Origin: Bacillus sp. 1780r2a1 | Lineage (GTDB): Bacteria; Bacillota; Bacilli; Bacillales; Bacillaceae_H | Direction of reading: 5' to 3' | DNA: 64,000 nucleotides | NCBI GenBank assembly: GCA_024134725.1 | Contig: CP099863.1 | Span: 566,001 to 630,000 of the forward strand | Shown: positions 1 to 8,657 of the stretch, in pieces | Numbering within the stretch: position 1 is the stretch's first letter | Layout of the letters: every line of letters begins with the position of its first letter | The notes under the pieces: generated by a model | Told to the model about the DNA's origin: nothing | The model's input: only the letters and a program-made list of their open reading frames with translations | Databases searched by the model: none | Position numbers and translations under genes: made by a program

Positions 1-1
1 A

Positions 2-451
2 AGCTTAATTGCAGGAGCCATCTTAATGATTATTGCGGACCGCTTTGCTTCAAGAATTCCAAAAACTGAAACAGTAGATCAAATGACTTATCGTCAAGCA
101 ATTGGTGTTGGATTATTTCAATGTATTGCTCTATGGCCAGGGTTTTCACGCTCTGGTGCTACGATTTCAGGTGGGGTACTTTTGGGTATGAGCCACCGAG
201 CAGCTTCTGACTTTACTTTTATTATGGCTGTTCCTATTATGGCAGGAGCTAGTGGGTTATCATTAATTAAAAATTGGCAGTATTTCACAATTGATGCATT
301 GCCTTTTTTCATTGCTGGCTTTATTAGTGCTTTCATCGTAGCACTTGTTTCAATTCGCTTTTTCTTAAAATTAATTAATCGAATAAAATTGGTACCTTTT
401 GCTATTTATCGTATTGTATTAGCAGTTGCTATTTATCTTGTATTCTTTTAA
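2..451 (+). CDS. uppP: undecaprenyl-diphosphatase UppP (BacA), 3' part
   Basis: Integral membrane phosphatase that dephosphorylates undecaprenyl diphosphate to recycle the lipid carrier of cell-wall synthesis; it also gives bacitracin tolerance. The reading frame is open to the window edge, so only the last ~149 residues are present. The family signature PGFSRSGAT lies in this part, followed by several hydrophobic segments and a normal C-terminus (family length about 265-275). The internal ATG at 26 is not the start. A strong terminator follows at 491. Identity is secure from the signature and hydrophobic pattern. Confidence 0.93.
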   Translation, partial: SLIAGAILMIIADRFASRIPKTETVDQMTYRQAIGVGLFQCIALWPGFSRSGATISGGVLLGMSHRAASDFTFIMAVPIMAGASGLSLIKNWQYFTIDALPFFIAGFISAFIVALVSIRFFLKLINRIKLVPFAIYRIVLAVAIYLVFF

Positions 452-490
452 GTATTATGAGAAGAGGCTATGATACCAAAGCGTATGACA

Positions 491-536
491 AATCCGAGGC
501 AATGAGAGTTAACTCTCATTGCCTCGGATTTTTTGT
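491..536 (+). terminator. intrinsic terminator of uppP
   Basis: A perfect 40-nt palindrome (491-530, two 20-nt arms with no mismatch) followed by TTTTTT. It resembles the hairpins at 17281 and 59337 in its ends and in a central GAGAG segment (see findings). Confidence 0.92.
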
Positions 537-799
537 TAATCAGGAAAATAAGTTTAAAAAAGTAGTGGCAACAATATGTCCTTTCAACGTAACTTATTTA
601 GAATAGTCATGATTCTCCCTTGAGAAGGAATTATTTCGTAATGTCCTAGCTGTTGTTTATATTTTGGTATTTATATAGTTAAAAAGTTTCGAGTCATAAA
701 AATAAATTGACAAGCTTTCAAAAAACAGATAAATTATTCTTATTGAAAAATATTAATTTAGTATAATATTTTAGAAAAATAAATATTTTAGTAAGCTTA

Positions 800-935
800 A
801 TCTATTTTAGAGCGGGGGAACCACAAATTTGGTATGTCATATACCTTGGGGTGAATCTTTCCTTAGCGGAAGGTAGGGTACTCTCAAACCCGAATCCGAC
901 AGTTAACCTCGTTTGCTTGTTGAGAGAAAGAAAAC
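800..935 (+). promoter_or_regulatory. c-di-AMP riboswitch (ydaO-yuaA class)
   Basis: The leader carries the conserved blocks of the ydaO/yuaA motif in order: GGGGGAACCA (814-823), GGGGTGAA (848-855), AGGGTACTCTC (875-885), CCGAATCCGACAGTTAACCTC (split over 890-910) and a closing GAGAGA. A TATAAT at 762-767 is the likely -10 box; I see no convincing -35. An intrinsic terminator follows at 948, as in an OFF switch. In known cases high c-di-AMP stops expression of potassium or osmolyte transporters; here the target is a glutamate/aspartate symporter. Boundaries are approximate. Confidence 0.9.
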
Positions 936-947
936 TGTCTTTTTGTT

Positions 948-976
948 GACCATTCTTTCTTTAAGAATGGTCTTTT
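948..976 (+). terminator. riboswitch-controlled terminator
   Basis: Ten-base arms (948-957 and 963-972) with a 5-nt loop and a short T-run, between the c-di-AMP riboswitch and the gltT start. It is placed to act as the expression platform. Confidence 0.85.
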
Positions 977-1027
977 CTTAATTTTCAGAAAAAATAAAAT
1001 CGCTTTACAACAGAGAGGAGAGCACAT

Positions 1028-2308
1028 ATGAAAAAATTGCGGTTTGGCATGGCAACACAAATTTTTGTTGGTTTAATTTTAGGTATTTTAGTTGGTGTTA
1101 TTTGGTTTAATGATCCAAGAGTAGCAACGTACTTACAACCTCTGGGCGACTTATTCTTACGCCTGATTAAAATGATTGTTATTCCAATTGTTATTTCAAG
1201 CTTAATTGTTGGTATTGCTGGTGCTGGTAATGGTAAGCAAGTTGGTCGATTAGGCGCTAAAACAATCGTTTATTTTGAAGTTATTACAACATTTGCAATT
1301 ATCATAGGCGTGTTGTTGGCTAATGCTTTTCAACCAGGTGTGGGAGTAGATATTGAATCTGCACAAAAGACGGATATTAATCAGTACGTAGAGACAAGCG
1401 AAGAACAAAGTGAAAAAACTGTTGCAGAAACGTTCCTTCATATTGTTCCTACGAACTTTTTCCAATCACTAGTAGAAGGTGACATGTTAGCAATTATTTT
1501 CTTCTCCGTACTGTTTGGATTAGGAGTGGCAGCAATAGGAGAACGTGGAAAGCCGGTTTTAAATTTCTTTGATGGTGTTTCACATGCGATGTTCCATGTT
1601 GTTAATATGGTGATGAAAGTTGCTCCTATCGGGGTTTTTGCTCTAATTGGTGTAACTGTTTCTAAGTTTGGTTTAGAATCATTAATGTCGCTAGCGAAAC
1701 TTGTTATTCTAGTTCACGCTGGTTTACTATTCTTCTTAATTGTGGTTTTAGGAGCGGTTGCGAAATGGGCTGGCGTAAATATCTTTACATTAATGCGTTA
1801 TTTAAAAGATGAATTACTGTTAGCATATAGTACATCAAGTTCAGAAACGGTATTACCTCGTATTATGGGCAAATTAGAAAAAATGGGATGTCCAAAAGCT
1901 ATTGTATCGTTTGTCATCCCAATTGGTTATACGTTTAACTTAGATGGATCTGTGCTGTATCAAGCAATTGCCGCTATTTTCTTGGCACAGGTTTATGGAA
2001 TTGACTTAACAATTGTGGAACAGCTAACGCTAATCTTAGTGCTTATGATTACTTCAAAAGGGATGGCAGCCGTTCCAGGAACATCATTTGTTGTATTATT
2101 AGCAACGTTAGGTACGATTGGAATTCCGGCAGAAGGTCTGGCATTCATCGCTGGTGTGGATCGAATTATGGATATGGCTCGTACCGTTGTAAACTTAATG
2201 GGTAACACAATTGCAGGAATTGTTATGTCTAAGTCTGAAGGCAAGTACAATCCTATAAAAGCTAATGAAGTGATGAAAGAGGCGAAAGCGGCTAAAGTAG
2301 CTAGCTAA
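1028..2308 (+). CDS. gltT: glutamate/aspartate:cation symporter (DAACS family), GltT-like
   Basis: A 426-residue secondary transporter for glutamate/aspartate. It shows the family's serine-rich re-entrant loop (STSSSETVLPR near residue 270), the TFNLDGS motif, and the C-terminal substrate-binding stretch (GVDRIMDMARTVVN near 375-390). The N-terminus KFGxATQIFVGL-type and the body match my memory of B. subtilis GltT closely. RBS AGAGGAG precedes the ATG. The gene is a single unit between the c-di-AMP riboswitch and a terminator at 2347, so its expression is probably lowered when c-di-AMP is high. A GltP assignment is the main alternative. Confidence 0.9.
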   Translation: MKKLRFGMATQIFVGLILGILVGVIWFNDPRVATYLQPLGDLFLRLIKMIVIPIVISSLIVGIAGAGNGKQVGRLGAKTIVYFEVITTFAIIIGVLLANAFQPGVGVDIESAQKTDINQYVETSEEQSEKTVAETFLHIVPTNFFQSLVEGDMLAIIFFSVLFGLGVAAIGERGKPVLNFFDGVSHAMFHVVNMVMKVAPIGVFALIGVTVSKFGLESLMSLAKLVILVHAGLLFFLIVVLGAVAKWAGVNIFTLMRYLKDELLLAYSTSSSETVLPRIMGKLEKMGCPKAIVSFVIPIGYTFNLDGSVLYQAIAAIFLAQVYGIDLTIVEQLTLILVLMITSKGMAAVPGTSFVVLLATLGTIGIPAEGLAFIAGVDRIMDMARTVVNLMGNTIAGIVMSKSEGKYNPIKANEVMKEAKAAKVAS

Positions 2309-2346
2309 TGCAGCTTGTAATCTCGTAATAATGCTTAATGCATAAG

Positions 2347-2391
2347 GCTACTTACTGGTTCTATTTTTATGAACAGGTAAGTAGCTTTTTT
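2347..2391 (+). terminator. intrinsic terminator of gltT
   Basis: GCTACTTAC at 2347-2355 pairs with the segment ending GTAAGTAGC at 2385, followed by a T-run. Confidence 0.85.
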
Positions 2392-2544
2392 GATAATTTT
2401 TTGATTAGTTCTTTATTAATAAAGAAATTAAACCTATAATTATAATATGTAACAACAGGTATGTTTTTAAATAAACAAGCTGAGCCTGCTCTAGTATAGG
2501 GCATGTGAGTGAATTTAGGAAGAAAGCGTGGGAGGCATTTACAT

Positions 2545-3576
2545 ATGTGGAAGAAGCGCATAGCAATTATTGTATCAATTATTGCAGCTTGTTTTTTAAT
2601 TCCTTATAGCTTACCAATTGTCTTTGCTTTGTTAACGGCAATTGTTCTAGAAGGCCTTATTCAAAAGTTGCAGCACTCTTTGAAGTTTAATCGAATCTAT
2701 GCTGTATTAGTAGCGTTTTTATTATATGTTGTATCCATAACATTGATTGGTTTCTTTATTATTCGTACAATTGTAACGCAAGTAGTAGCTCTCTCAAAAG
2801 TCACGCCTTCTTTTGTAAAAGAGCTTTACGAAACGACAATTTATCCTAATATTATTAAGTGGAAATATTATTCAAATGCTCTTCCTACAGAAGTCATTTC
2901 ATCTATTGAAAATGCAATTGAAAGCACTATTAATTCGTTGGATACACTATTAAAGGGAACCGTTGAGTTAATTATTAGCTTTGCTGCAACAGTTCCAGGC
3001 TTCTTGTTGGAATTTCTAATTTATTTAGTTGCTTTAGTGTTCATTAGTTTAGAGTTACCAAATATTAAAGAGAAAATAAAATCGTTCTTAACAGATGAAA
3101 CGAAATATAAAACAAAAATTGTTATTACGCAGCTGATGCAAGCTGGTGTTGGATTTATTAAAGCTCAGATTGTATTGAGTCTTTTAACATTTGTGATGGC
3201 TTATGTTGGGCTATGGTTATTAAATGTACCATACACAGCTTTATTGAGCCTGTTAATTGTTATTGTTGATATTCTACCAATCTTAGGAACAGGTTCTGTT
3301 CTAGTCCCATGGGGAATATTTGCTTTAACTCAAGGTCAAGATTCACTGGCAATCGGCCTATTTATTTTATTTGGAGTCATTACGGTTGTTCGACGAGTTG
3401 TAGAGCCGAAAGTATTCTCAACAAATATGGGAATTTCTCCTTTAGCTGCGTTAATCAGCTTATATATAGGATTTAAACTATTAGGGTTTATTGGACTGTT
3501 CCTAGGTCCAGCACTTGTCATCTTATATGATGCGCTTCGGAAAGTTGGAGTCATCCAAATTAACTTTAAAATTTAG
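2545..3576 (+). CDS. AI-2E/YtvI-type family membrane permease
   Basis: A 343-residue multi-pass protein of the AI-2E transporter (UPF0118) family: hydrophobic pairs at the N-terminus, a soluble middle part (about 90-160), then a C-terminal membrane bundle with the family's DILPILGTG and EPKVFSTNMGISPL motifs. In Bacillus such proteins include the sporulation-linked YtvI. The frame opens at 2509, but the ATG at 2545 has a proper RBS (GGGAGG, 8 nt upstream) and begins the basic-hydrophobic N-terminus. The substrate is unknown; AI-2 transport should not be assumed. Confidence 0.85.
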   Translation: MWKKRIAIIVSIIAACFLIPYSLPIVFALLTAIVLEGLIQKLQHSLKFNRIYAVLVAFLLYVVSITLIGFFIIRTIVTQVVALSKVTPSFVKELYETTIYPNIIKWKYYSNALPTEVISSIENAIESTINSLDTLLKGTVELIISFAATVPGFLLEFLIYLVALVFISLELPNIKEKIKSFLTDETKYKTKIVITQLMQAGVGFIKAQIVLSLLTFVMAYVGLWLLNVPYTALLSLLIVIVDILPILGTGSVLVPWGIFALTQGQDSLAIGLFILFGVITVVRRVVEPKVFSTNMGISPLAALISLYIGFKLLGFIGLFLGPALVILYDALRKVGVIQINFKI

Positions 3577-3577
3577 G

Positions 3578-3605
3578 CACTAGCTATCTAGTGTCTATTT
3601 TTATT
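3578..3605 (+). terminator. possible weak terminator
   Basis: CACTAG (3578-3583) pairs with CTAGTG (3588-3593), followed by a T-rich stretch. The stem is short, so the call is tentative. Confidence 0.4.
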
Positions 3606-3764
3606 GAAACTTTTTAGAGAAGAAATCGTAAATTACTTAGACTGACAGCATTCGTTCTTTTTTTACTTTTCAATTACAGGGGATTAATATACAATTATGA
3701 CTTGTGAAGCTTTAAAATATCACGTTTTGTCATAGAGTAATCAGTTAACTGAGGAGGAAGTCGT

Positions 3765-4364
3765 TTGTTAGAAACAGTTGTTTTGTCATTAGTAGAAGCG
3801 CTTAAGCAGCTTTCATATTTCGGGGTTATCTTAGCGCTAACGTTTGAATTTGTCCCAGCAGAGCTTGTTTTGCCACTTGTGGGATATTGGGTATATCAAG
3901 GTGATATGAACCTTTATTTAGCTATTTTAGCAGGAACAATTGGAGGAGTGTTTGGACCATTAACGCTTTACGCTCTTGGTCGCTATGGCGGACGTCCTCT
4001 TGTTTTAAAATATGGAAAGTACTTTCTAGTGAAAGAGAAGGAAATCGATGCAGCTGATCGGTTCTTTGATAAATATGGAGCAGGAGTAGCTTTCTTTGGA
4101 CGCTTTATTCCTGGCGTACGTACAGCTATCTCGCTTCCTTGTGGAATGGCAAAAATGAACGTTTGGCAGTTCTCAATTTATACGTTTGTAGCGATGCTGC
4201 CAATTACGGCTCTTTACGTGTATCTTGGTTATAAGTTAGGTCCGAAATGGGAAGATGTTGGACCGATTGTTTCTCAATATATGCAACCGATTGGAATTGG
4301 TCTGTTAATTATCATCGTTGTGTTTTTTATATTTAAATATGTGAAAAAGAAGCAAAAGGCATAA
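3765..4364 (+). CDS. DedA family membrane protein
   Basis: A 199-residue DedA/VTT-domain protein. It has the family motif FGRFIPGVRT at residues 111-120, EFVPAE near 28-33, and four or more hydrophobic segments ending in a basic tail. DedA proteins act in the cytoplasmic membrane; several are lipid-carrier or phospholipid flippases, but the substrate here cannot be told. The start is TTG, chosen because GAGGAGGAA lies just upstream and no ATG fits. The next gene begins about 60 nt after the stop. Confidence 0.88.
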   Translation: MLETVVLSLVEALKQLSYFGVILALTFEFVPAELVLPLVGYWVYQGDMNLYLAILAGTIGGVFGPLTLYALGRYGGRPLVLKYGKYFLVKEKEIDAADRFFDKYGAGVAFFGRFIPGVRTAISLPCGMAKMNVWQFSIYTFVAMLPITALYVYLGYKLGPKWEDVGPIVSQYMQPIGIGLLIIIVVFFIFKYVKKKQKA

Positions 4365-4426
4365 GAAGAATGAAAGCGTCCAGTACATTATTTGTCTGGG
4401 CGCTTTATATAGAAAGGGGAATGTGT

Positions 4427-5227
4427 GTGGAGACACGGGAACAGCTAGCAAAGGAGCTAAAAAAGGTTGAAAAGTGGGAAAAAAGTCAAAAAGGCTTGTT
4501 TTTTTGGGAGAAGCTGCTTCGCTTACCCTTTGCGGCTCTTGATAAAGTAACCCCTAAATTTATTCATGCAAAAATAGAAAAGCTCCTTGATGAAGTTGCT
4601 AAATACATTGATAATGGTGGACAATATTTAGCAAATACGTCCGCTACGTTAGAAAAGGCATCTAAGCGCTTAGAAGAAAAAGAGTTAACATTAACAGACA
4701 TTCAGCAGCTATCTATTCAAGAGATGGATGAATTAGCAAATGCTTTTGTAGCAACACGTCAAAAAAATGCTCAAATCCAAGGCGCTACAACAGGCATCGG
4801 TGGTATTTTCACTTTGGCTATTGATGTTCCATTTGTCTTAGGTTTAACACTTAAAACTCTGCAAGAGGTTGCTGTTGCTTATGGTTATGATCCAACAAAG
4901 CAAGAAGAACGCGTCTTTATGGTAAAGTGTATGCAATTCTCATCTTCTGATATTGTTGGTAAACAAGCAATTTTAGAAGAATTGGCAGAAGGTAAACGTG
5001 CACAAAGCTTATCGCAGCTTCAAGGTTGGAGAGAGGTATTTACAACTTATCGAGACAACTGGGGATGGAAAAAGCTTTTTCAAATGATTCCTATAGCAGG
5101 TATGATTTTCGGTGCTTATGTGAATAAGCAGGCGATTGGAGACATTGGAGAAATAGGGACTATGCTTTATCGTAAACGCCGCATCTTAGAACGATTAGAG
5201 CAAGAAAAGAATTTACAAGAGTCATAA
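4427..5227 (+). CDS. EcsC family protein
   Basis: A 266-residue protein of the EcsC family, named for the third gene of the B. subtilis ecs operon, which encodes an ABC transporter linked to secretion and intramembrane proteolysis; the biochemical role of EcsC is unknown. The conserved core GATTGIGG...DVPFVLGLTLKTLQEVA sits near residues 120-150. This copy is not next to ecsAB. I chose the GTG at 4427 because AGGGGA lies 7 nt upstream; ATG 4421 is too close to that RBS, and the frame upstream (from 4370) would be read through an inverted repeat at 4373-4406. Confidence 0.8.
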   Translation: METREQLAKELKKVEKWEKSQKGLFFWEKLLRLPFAALDKVTPKFIHAKIEKLLDEVAKYIDNGGQYLANTSATLEKASKRLEEKELTLTDIQQLSIQEMDELANAFVATRQKNAQIQGATTGIGGIFTLAIDVPFVLGLTLKTLQEVAVAYGYDPTKQEERVFMVKCMQFSSSDIVGKQAILEELAEGKRAQSLSQLQGWREVFTTYRDNWGWKKLFQMIPIAGMIFGAYVNKQAIGDIGEIGTMLYRKRRILERLEQEKNLQES

Positions 5228-5274
5228 TAAGACATTTCCTGCGAAATAACATTATTTCTAGGGAAATATGTCGA

Positions 5275-5314
5275 CAAAGAAGCACCCTTGTTTTATAGAA
5301 AGGATGCTTCTTTG
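5275..5314. terminator. bidirectional terminator between convergent genes
   Basis: ACAAAGAAGCA (from 5274) pairs with TGCTTCTTTGT (to about 5315) around an A/T-rich loop; it serves the EcsC gene on + and the permease gene on -. Confidence 0.8.
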
Positions 5315-5315
5315 T

Positions 5316-6764
5316 TTATACAATACCGAAGAATGTGTAAAGTGCAATGATTACAAAAACTGCTAACGTCTTAATAATTGTAATAGCGAAAATATCTCGA
5401 TACGCTTGACGATGCGTTAAGCCAGTTACTGCAAGAAGCGTAATAACAGCACCGTTATGTGGAAGTGTATCCATACCACCTGATGCCATTGAAATAACGC
5501 GGTGCATTACTTCAGGTGGTATATTGAATTGATTGATTGCTGCTAAGTATTTTTCAGACATAGCGCTTAAAGCAATGCCCATTCCTCCTGATGCAGATCC
5601 TGTTATACCAGCCAATGTTGTTGTTGTTACAGCACCGTTAACAAGTGGATTTGTAAATGTCTCAGAAATTCCTTTACTAATAACACCGAACCCTGGAAGA
5701 GCAGCAATAACGCCTCCAAAACCATATTCAGCACCTGTGTTCATGGAAGCTAACAACGCGCCGCTGATACTTGTATTAAGACCTGCTTGAAAGTTTACTT
5801 TTACTTTTTTCCAATCATATAGCAGTGTGGCAATAATTCCTACTACTAGAGCCATTTGAACCGACCAAATAGCAAGTACAGATGAAAGCTCAACTTTTCC
5901 AAAGGATTCAAGACCAATGGCAGCAAAATCAAAACCATTTGGATACCAAACAGGCAGAGCCATTGTAAATACTTTATTCATAACTCCTACTAGAATTAGA
6001 GGTACAAACGCTAGGATTTGACGAGACATGGTTGGTTTTTCATTTTTCGTACTTGTTTCTTCTTCTCCTATTGTTATATCATTTTCTAACTTCTCAGCCG
6101 CAGCTGCGGTTTCGTGGCCAAAGCCATAATAACCTTCACCAGCAGCTTCTGCTTTTTTACGGCGACCTTCTAAATATTTTAGCCCAACAAACAAAACAAA
6201 GATAGCGCCAATGATACCTAGCATTGGTGCAGCATAAATATCTGTTTTAAAGAAAGTAGTTGGAATAACGTTTTGAATTTGTGGAGTACCTGGCAAAGCA
6301 TCCATTGTAAAAGTGAAAGCACCTAATGCAATGGTTCCTGGAATAAGTCTTTTAGGAATGTTTGCTTCTCGAAATAGATTAGCTGCAAATGGATAAATAG
6401 CAAACACAACAACAAATAAGCTAACTCCACTATAGGTTAAAATTGCTCCCATAATGACAATGGCTAAAATTGCTCGTTTTGCACCAACAACTTGTACAAT
6501 TGTTTTAGCAATGGTTTCAGCCAATCCTGACATTTCAACGACTTTACCAAAAATCGCACCTAATAAGAAAACTGGAAAATATAGCTTAATAAACCCTACC
6601 ATTTTTTCCATGAAAATATTTGAGAAAAAAGGCAACACGTAACTTGGCTCAGTTAGTACAACAGCAAAAAGTGCACAGATTGGCGCAAATAGAATAACTG
6701 AAAATCCACGATATGCGACAAACATTAAAAGACTAAGTGATAAAAGGATAATAACTAGTTCCAT
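5316..6764 (-). CDS. GntP family permease
   Basis: A 482-residue transporter of the GntP family (gluconate, D-glycerate, 3-hydroxybutyrate and similar organic acids). Hydrophobic segments run through the whole protein except one charged insert near residues 200-245. The conserved GVSLFVVVFAIYPFA, the DALPGTPQIQN loop and the C-terminal SGGMDTLPHNGAV motif are visible. Substrate cannot be fixed; the family's Bacillus member YxjC is annotated as a hydroxybutyrate permease, and B. megaterium makes polyhydroxybutyrate, but this is only suggestive. The gene stands alone, with a sigma-54 promoter and a cre-like site upstream and a divergent sigma-54 activator. Confidence 0.87.
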   Translation of the reverse strand: MELVIILLSLSLLMFVAYRGFSVILFAPICALFAVVLTEPSYVLPFFSNIFMEKMVGFIKLYFPVFLLGAIFGKVVEMSGLAETIAKTIVQVVGAKRAILAIVIMGAILTYSGVSLFVVVFAIYPFAANLFREANIPKRLIPGTIALGAFTFTMDALPGTPQIQNVIPTTFFKTDIYAAPMLGIIGAIFVLFVGLKYLEGRRKKAEAAGEGYYGFGHETAAAAEKLENDITIGEEETSTKNEKPTMSRQILAFVPLILVGVMNKVFTMALPVWYPNGFDFAAIGLESFGKVELSSVLAIWSVQMALVVGIIATLLYDWKKVKVNFQAGLNTSISGALLASMNTGAEYGFGGVIAALPGFGVISKGISETFTNPLVNGAVTTTTLAGITGSASGGMGIALSAMSEKYLAAINQFNIPPEVMHRVISMASGGMDTLPHNGAVITLLAVTGLTHRQAYRDIFAITIIKTLAVFVIIALYTFFGIV

Positions 6765-6832
6765 TTCAAATCCCCCCTATAGCGTTCTTTACTTTATCGA
6801 ACCAATATAATCCTCCTTTTTACACGAAAAAA

Positions 6833-6846
6833 TGTAAGCGTTTACT
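6833..6846 (-). promoter_or_regulatory. cre-like site upstream of the GntP permease gene
   Basis: TGTAAGCGTTTACT matches the CcpA operator consensus TGWNANCGNTNWCA at all but the last base. It lies just downstream of the expected sigma-54 start, so CcpA could act as a roadblock. Confidence 0.6.
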
Positions 6847-6860
6847 TAAATAAGTATAAT

Positions 6861-6877
6861 TGCAAGATTCGTGCCAA
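6861..6877 (-). promoter_or_regulatory. sigma-54 (SigL) -24/-12 promoter
   Basis: On the minus strand the sequence reads TTGGCACGAATCTTGCA, a match to the sigma-54 consensus TTGGCACG-N4-TTGCA at every key position (GG at -24, GC at -12). It is 97 nt upstream of the permease start; transcription should start near 6850. Confidence 0.9.
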
Positions 6878-6949
6878 CTTCTAAAAATTAGACAAAGCCA
6901 AACAAAATCGGGATTCTTGAATAGAAATATGGAGAAATGTAATTGGTAT

Positions 6950-7015
6950 TTCCGTAAAAACGGAATAAAAAAGAGTGTTACTTCCAAAAATCCGGAAAAA
7001 TCCGTTTTTCCGGAA
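6950..7015. promoter_or_regulatory. three upstream activator sites of the sigma-54 regulator
   Basis: Three dyads of one design, half-site N6 half-site: TTCCG-N6-CGGAA at 6950-6965, TTCCA-N6-CGGAA at 6982-6997 and ATCCG-N6-CGGAA at 7000-7015. They lie about 100-165 nt upstream of the permease start of transcription, the usual enhancer distance, and between the divergent genes, so they probably bind the regulator encoded at 7081. Confidence 0.75.
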
Positions 7016-7040
7016 TAAAAGCAATTGCATAAGGAGAGTT

Positions 7041-7049
7041 TGGTATAAT
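7041..7049 (+). promoter_or_regulatory. extended -10 promoter of the activator gene
   Basis: TGGTATAAT is an extended -10 box (TGnTATAAT) 32 nt before the start codon; no clear -35 is seen. The activator sites end just upstream, which would allow autoregulation. Confidence 0.6.
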
Positions 7050-7080
7050 AGGTAATAGAAGTGTGTACATAGGAGGAAAG

Positions 7081-8493
7081 ATGGTGGCTCATAAAAATCG
7101 AATTCCTGATAAATGGTTTGAAGAGATTTTAAATGTAGCAACAGAATGGATTGTTGTAGTAAATGTTCAGGGGAAAATCCTTTATATAAATAAAGCTTAC
7201 TGTGAGTTTTTACATACGACAGTTGAACAAGCAATTGGACGTTCTGTTCAAGAAGTAATTGAAAACTCGAGAATGCATATTGTTACTCAAACTGGTCAAG
7301 CAGAAGTAGCTAGCATTCATTTTATTAAAGGGAATGAAATGATTGCAAACAGATATCCTTTATATGTAGACAATGAATTGGTTGGAGCTGTAGGAACGGT
7401 AATGTTTCGGAATGCTAAAGATTGGCTAGCTTATTCTGAAAAAGTACAGCCTCTATTAGAAGAACTGAATTATTATAAGAAAAAGCTTGAACACGAGTCA
7501 GAGAGTAAATATAGTTTTCAAGATCTTATCGGAGATAATAAACAATTTCTTTTTGCTAAACAATTAGCCGAGCGAGTAGCCAACAGTAAGTCAGCGGTAC
7601 TACTATTAGGAGAATCTGGGACTGGAAAAGAGTTATTTGCTCACGCGATTCATCAAGCGAGCTCCAGGTGCTTTTTTCCATTTGTTCGAGTAAATTGTGC
7701 ATCCATTCCAGAGCAGCTCTTAGAATCTGAACTATTTGGATATGAAGAAGGTGCATTTACAGGTGCGCGTAGAGGAGGAAAAAAAGGAAAATTTGAGTTG
7801 GCTCATAGAGGTACGCTTTTTTTAGATGAAGTAGGTGATATGCCCCTACAAATGCAAAGTAAGCTACTGCGTGTTGTGCAAGAAAAAGAGCTTGAAAGAG
7901 TTGGCGGCCAAAAAACCATTGATATTGATGTACGAATTATTGCCGCTACCCATCGTAACTTGGAAGAAATGGTCGAAAAGGGTGAGTTTCGAGAAGATTT
8001 ATATTATCGCTTAAATGTTATTAAAGTAGATATCCCACCTCTTCGTGAGCGAAAAGAAGATCTATCTCAAATTGCTTACGTACTGTTAAAAAAGCTAGAA
8101 CAGCATTTTCATCGCCATAATCTTGAATTATCAAATGAGGTGTTAAAGCAATTACAAAAACATTCGTGGCCTGGCAATATACGCGAGTTAGAAAATGTTT
8201 TGGAAAGAGCTGTTAATATCTTAGATGGTCAAACGATTCTCTTATCTCACTTACCTTTATATCTTCAAGATCTAGAAGGACACAACCAAGATATAAAACA
8301 TGAAATCAATGGCTTGGTGACAGTAGAAAACGCTAATGTGCAACCATTAAAAGATGTGGTGGCGCGAGCGGAAAAAGAAGCAATAGAGAAAGCTTTAAAA
8401 AGTACGGATGGAAATAAACAGCAAGCGGCTAAGCTTTTAGAAATTGGTAAAACAAGCTTTTACGATAAATGTAAGCGATATGGAATTGATTAA
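7081..8493 (+). CDS. sigma-54-dependent transcriptional activator (PAS, AAA+, Fis HTH)
   Basis: A 470-residue enhancer-binding protein. An N-terminal PAS domain (about 12-110) probably senses a small ligand. The AAA+ domain (about 145-380) has Walker A GESGTGKE, the sigma-54 contact loop GAFTGA and Walker [11 protein letters not shown]. The C-terminus is a Fis-type helix-turn-helix ([23 protein letters not shown], shortened here to its key run [14 protein letters not shown]). It is divergent from a GntP permease with a sigma-54 promoter, its likely only target. The frame extends to GTG 7063, but AGGAGG at 7071 favours ATG 7081 (or GTG 7084). Architecture resembles RocR. Confidence 0.92.
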   Translation: MVAHKNRIPDKWFEEILNVATEWIVVVNVQGKILYINKAYCEFLHTTVEQAIGRSVQEVIENSRMHIVTQTGQAEVASIHFIKGNEMIANRYPLYVDNELVGAVGTVMFRNAKDWLAYSEKVQPLLEELNYYKKKLEHESESKYSFQDLIGDNKQFLFAKQLAERVANSKSAVLLLGESGTGKELFAHAIHQASSRCFFPFVRVNCASIPEQLLESELFGYEEGAFTGARRGGKKGKFELAHRGTLFLDEVGDMPLQMQSKLLRVVQEKELERVGGQKTIDIDVRIIAATHRNLEEMVEKGEFREDLYYRLNVIKVDIPPLRERKEDLSQIAYVLLKKLEQHFHRHNLELSNEVLKQLQKHSWPGNIRELENVLERAVNILDGQTILLSHLPLYLQDLEGHNQDIKHEINGLVTVENANVQPLKDVVARAEKEAIEKALKSTDGNKQQAAKLLEIGKTSFYDKCKRYGID

Positions 8494-8528
8494 AAGCATG
8501 ATGCGCATAAGTATCATGCTTGTTTTGT
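8494..8528 (+). terminator. terminator of the activator gene
   Basis: AAGCATGAT (8494-8502) pairs with ATCATGCTT (8513-8521), followed by GTTTTGTTT. Confidence 0.75.
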
Positions 8529-8627
8529 TTAAAGCAAAAAAGTACTTTTATTTCGTTAGTTATTTACCATTGAGGGAAAGTAATTTTACACATAAAATAA
8601 AACTAATAAAAAAGTAATGGAATAGAT

Positions 8628-8641
8628 TGTATACGCTTACA
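8628..8641 (+). promoter_or_regulatory. cre-like site before the GH36-like gene
   Basis: TGTATACGCTTACA differs from the CcpA operator consensus TGWNANCGNTNWCA at one base (position 5). It lies directly upstream of the RBS, a roadblock position. Confidence 0.5.
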
Positions 8642-8657
8642 AAAAGGTGGCAAGAAA

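Noticed and set aside
4373-4406. Inverted repeat AAAGCGTCCAG/CTGGGCGCTTT as a terminator between the DedA and EcsC genes
   Set aside because: No T-run follows and the RBS of the EcsC gene comes right after; it may be an attenuating hairpin but cannot be called.
7063-7080. GTG 7063 as start of the sigma-54 activator
   Set aside because: It would place the AGGAGG ribosome-binding site inside the coding region; ATG 7081 fits it better.
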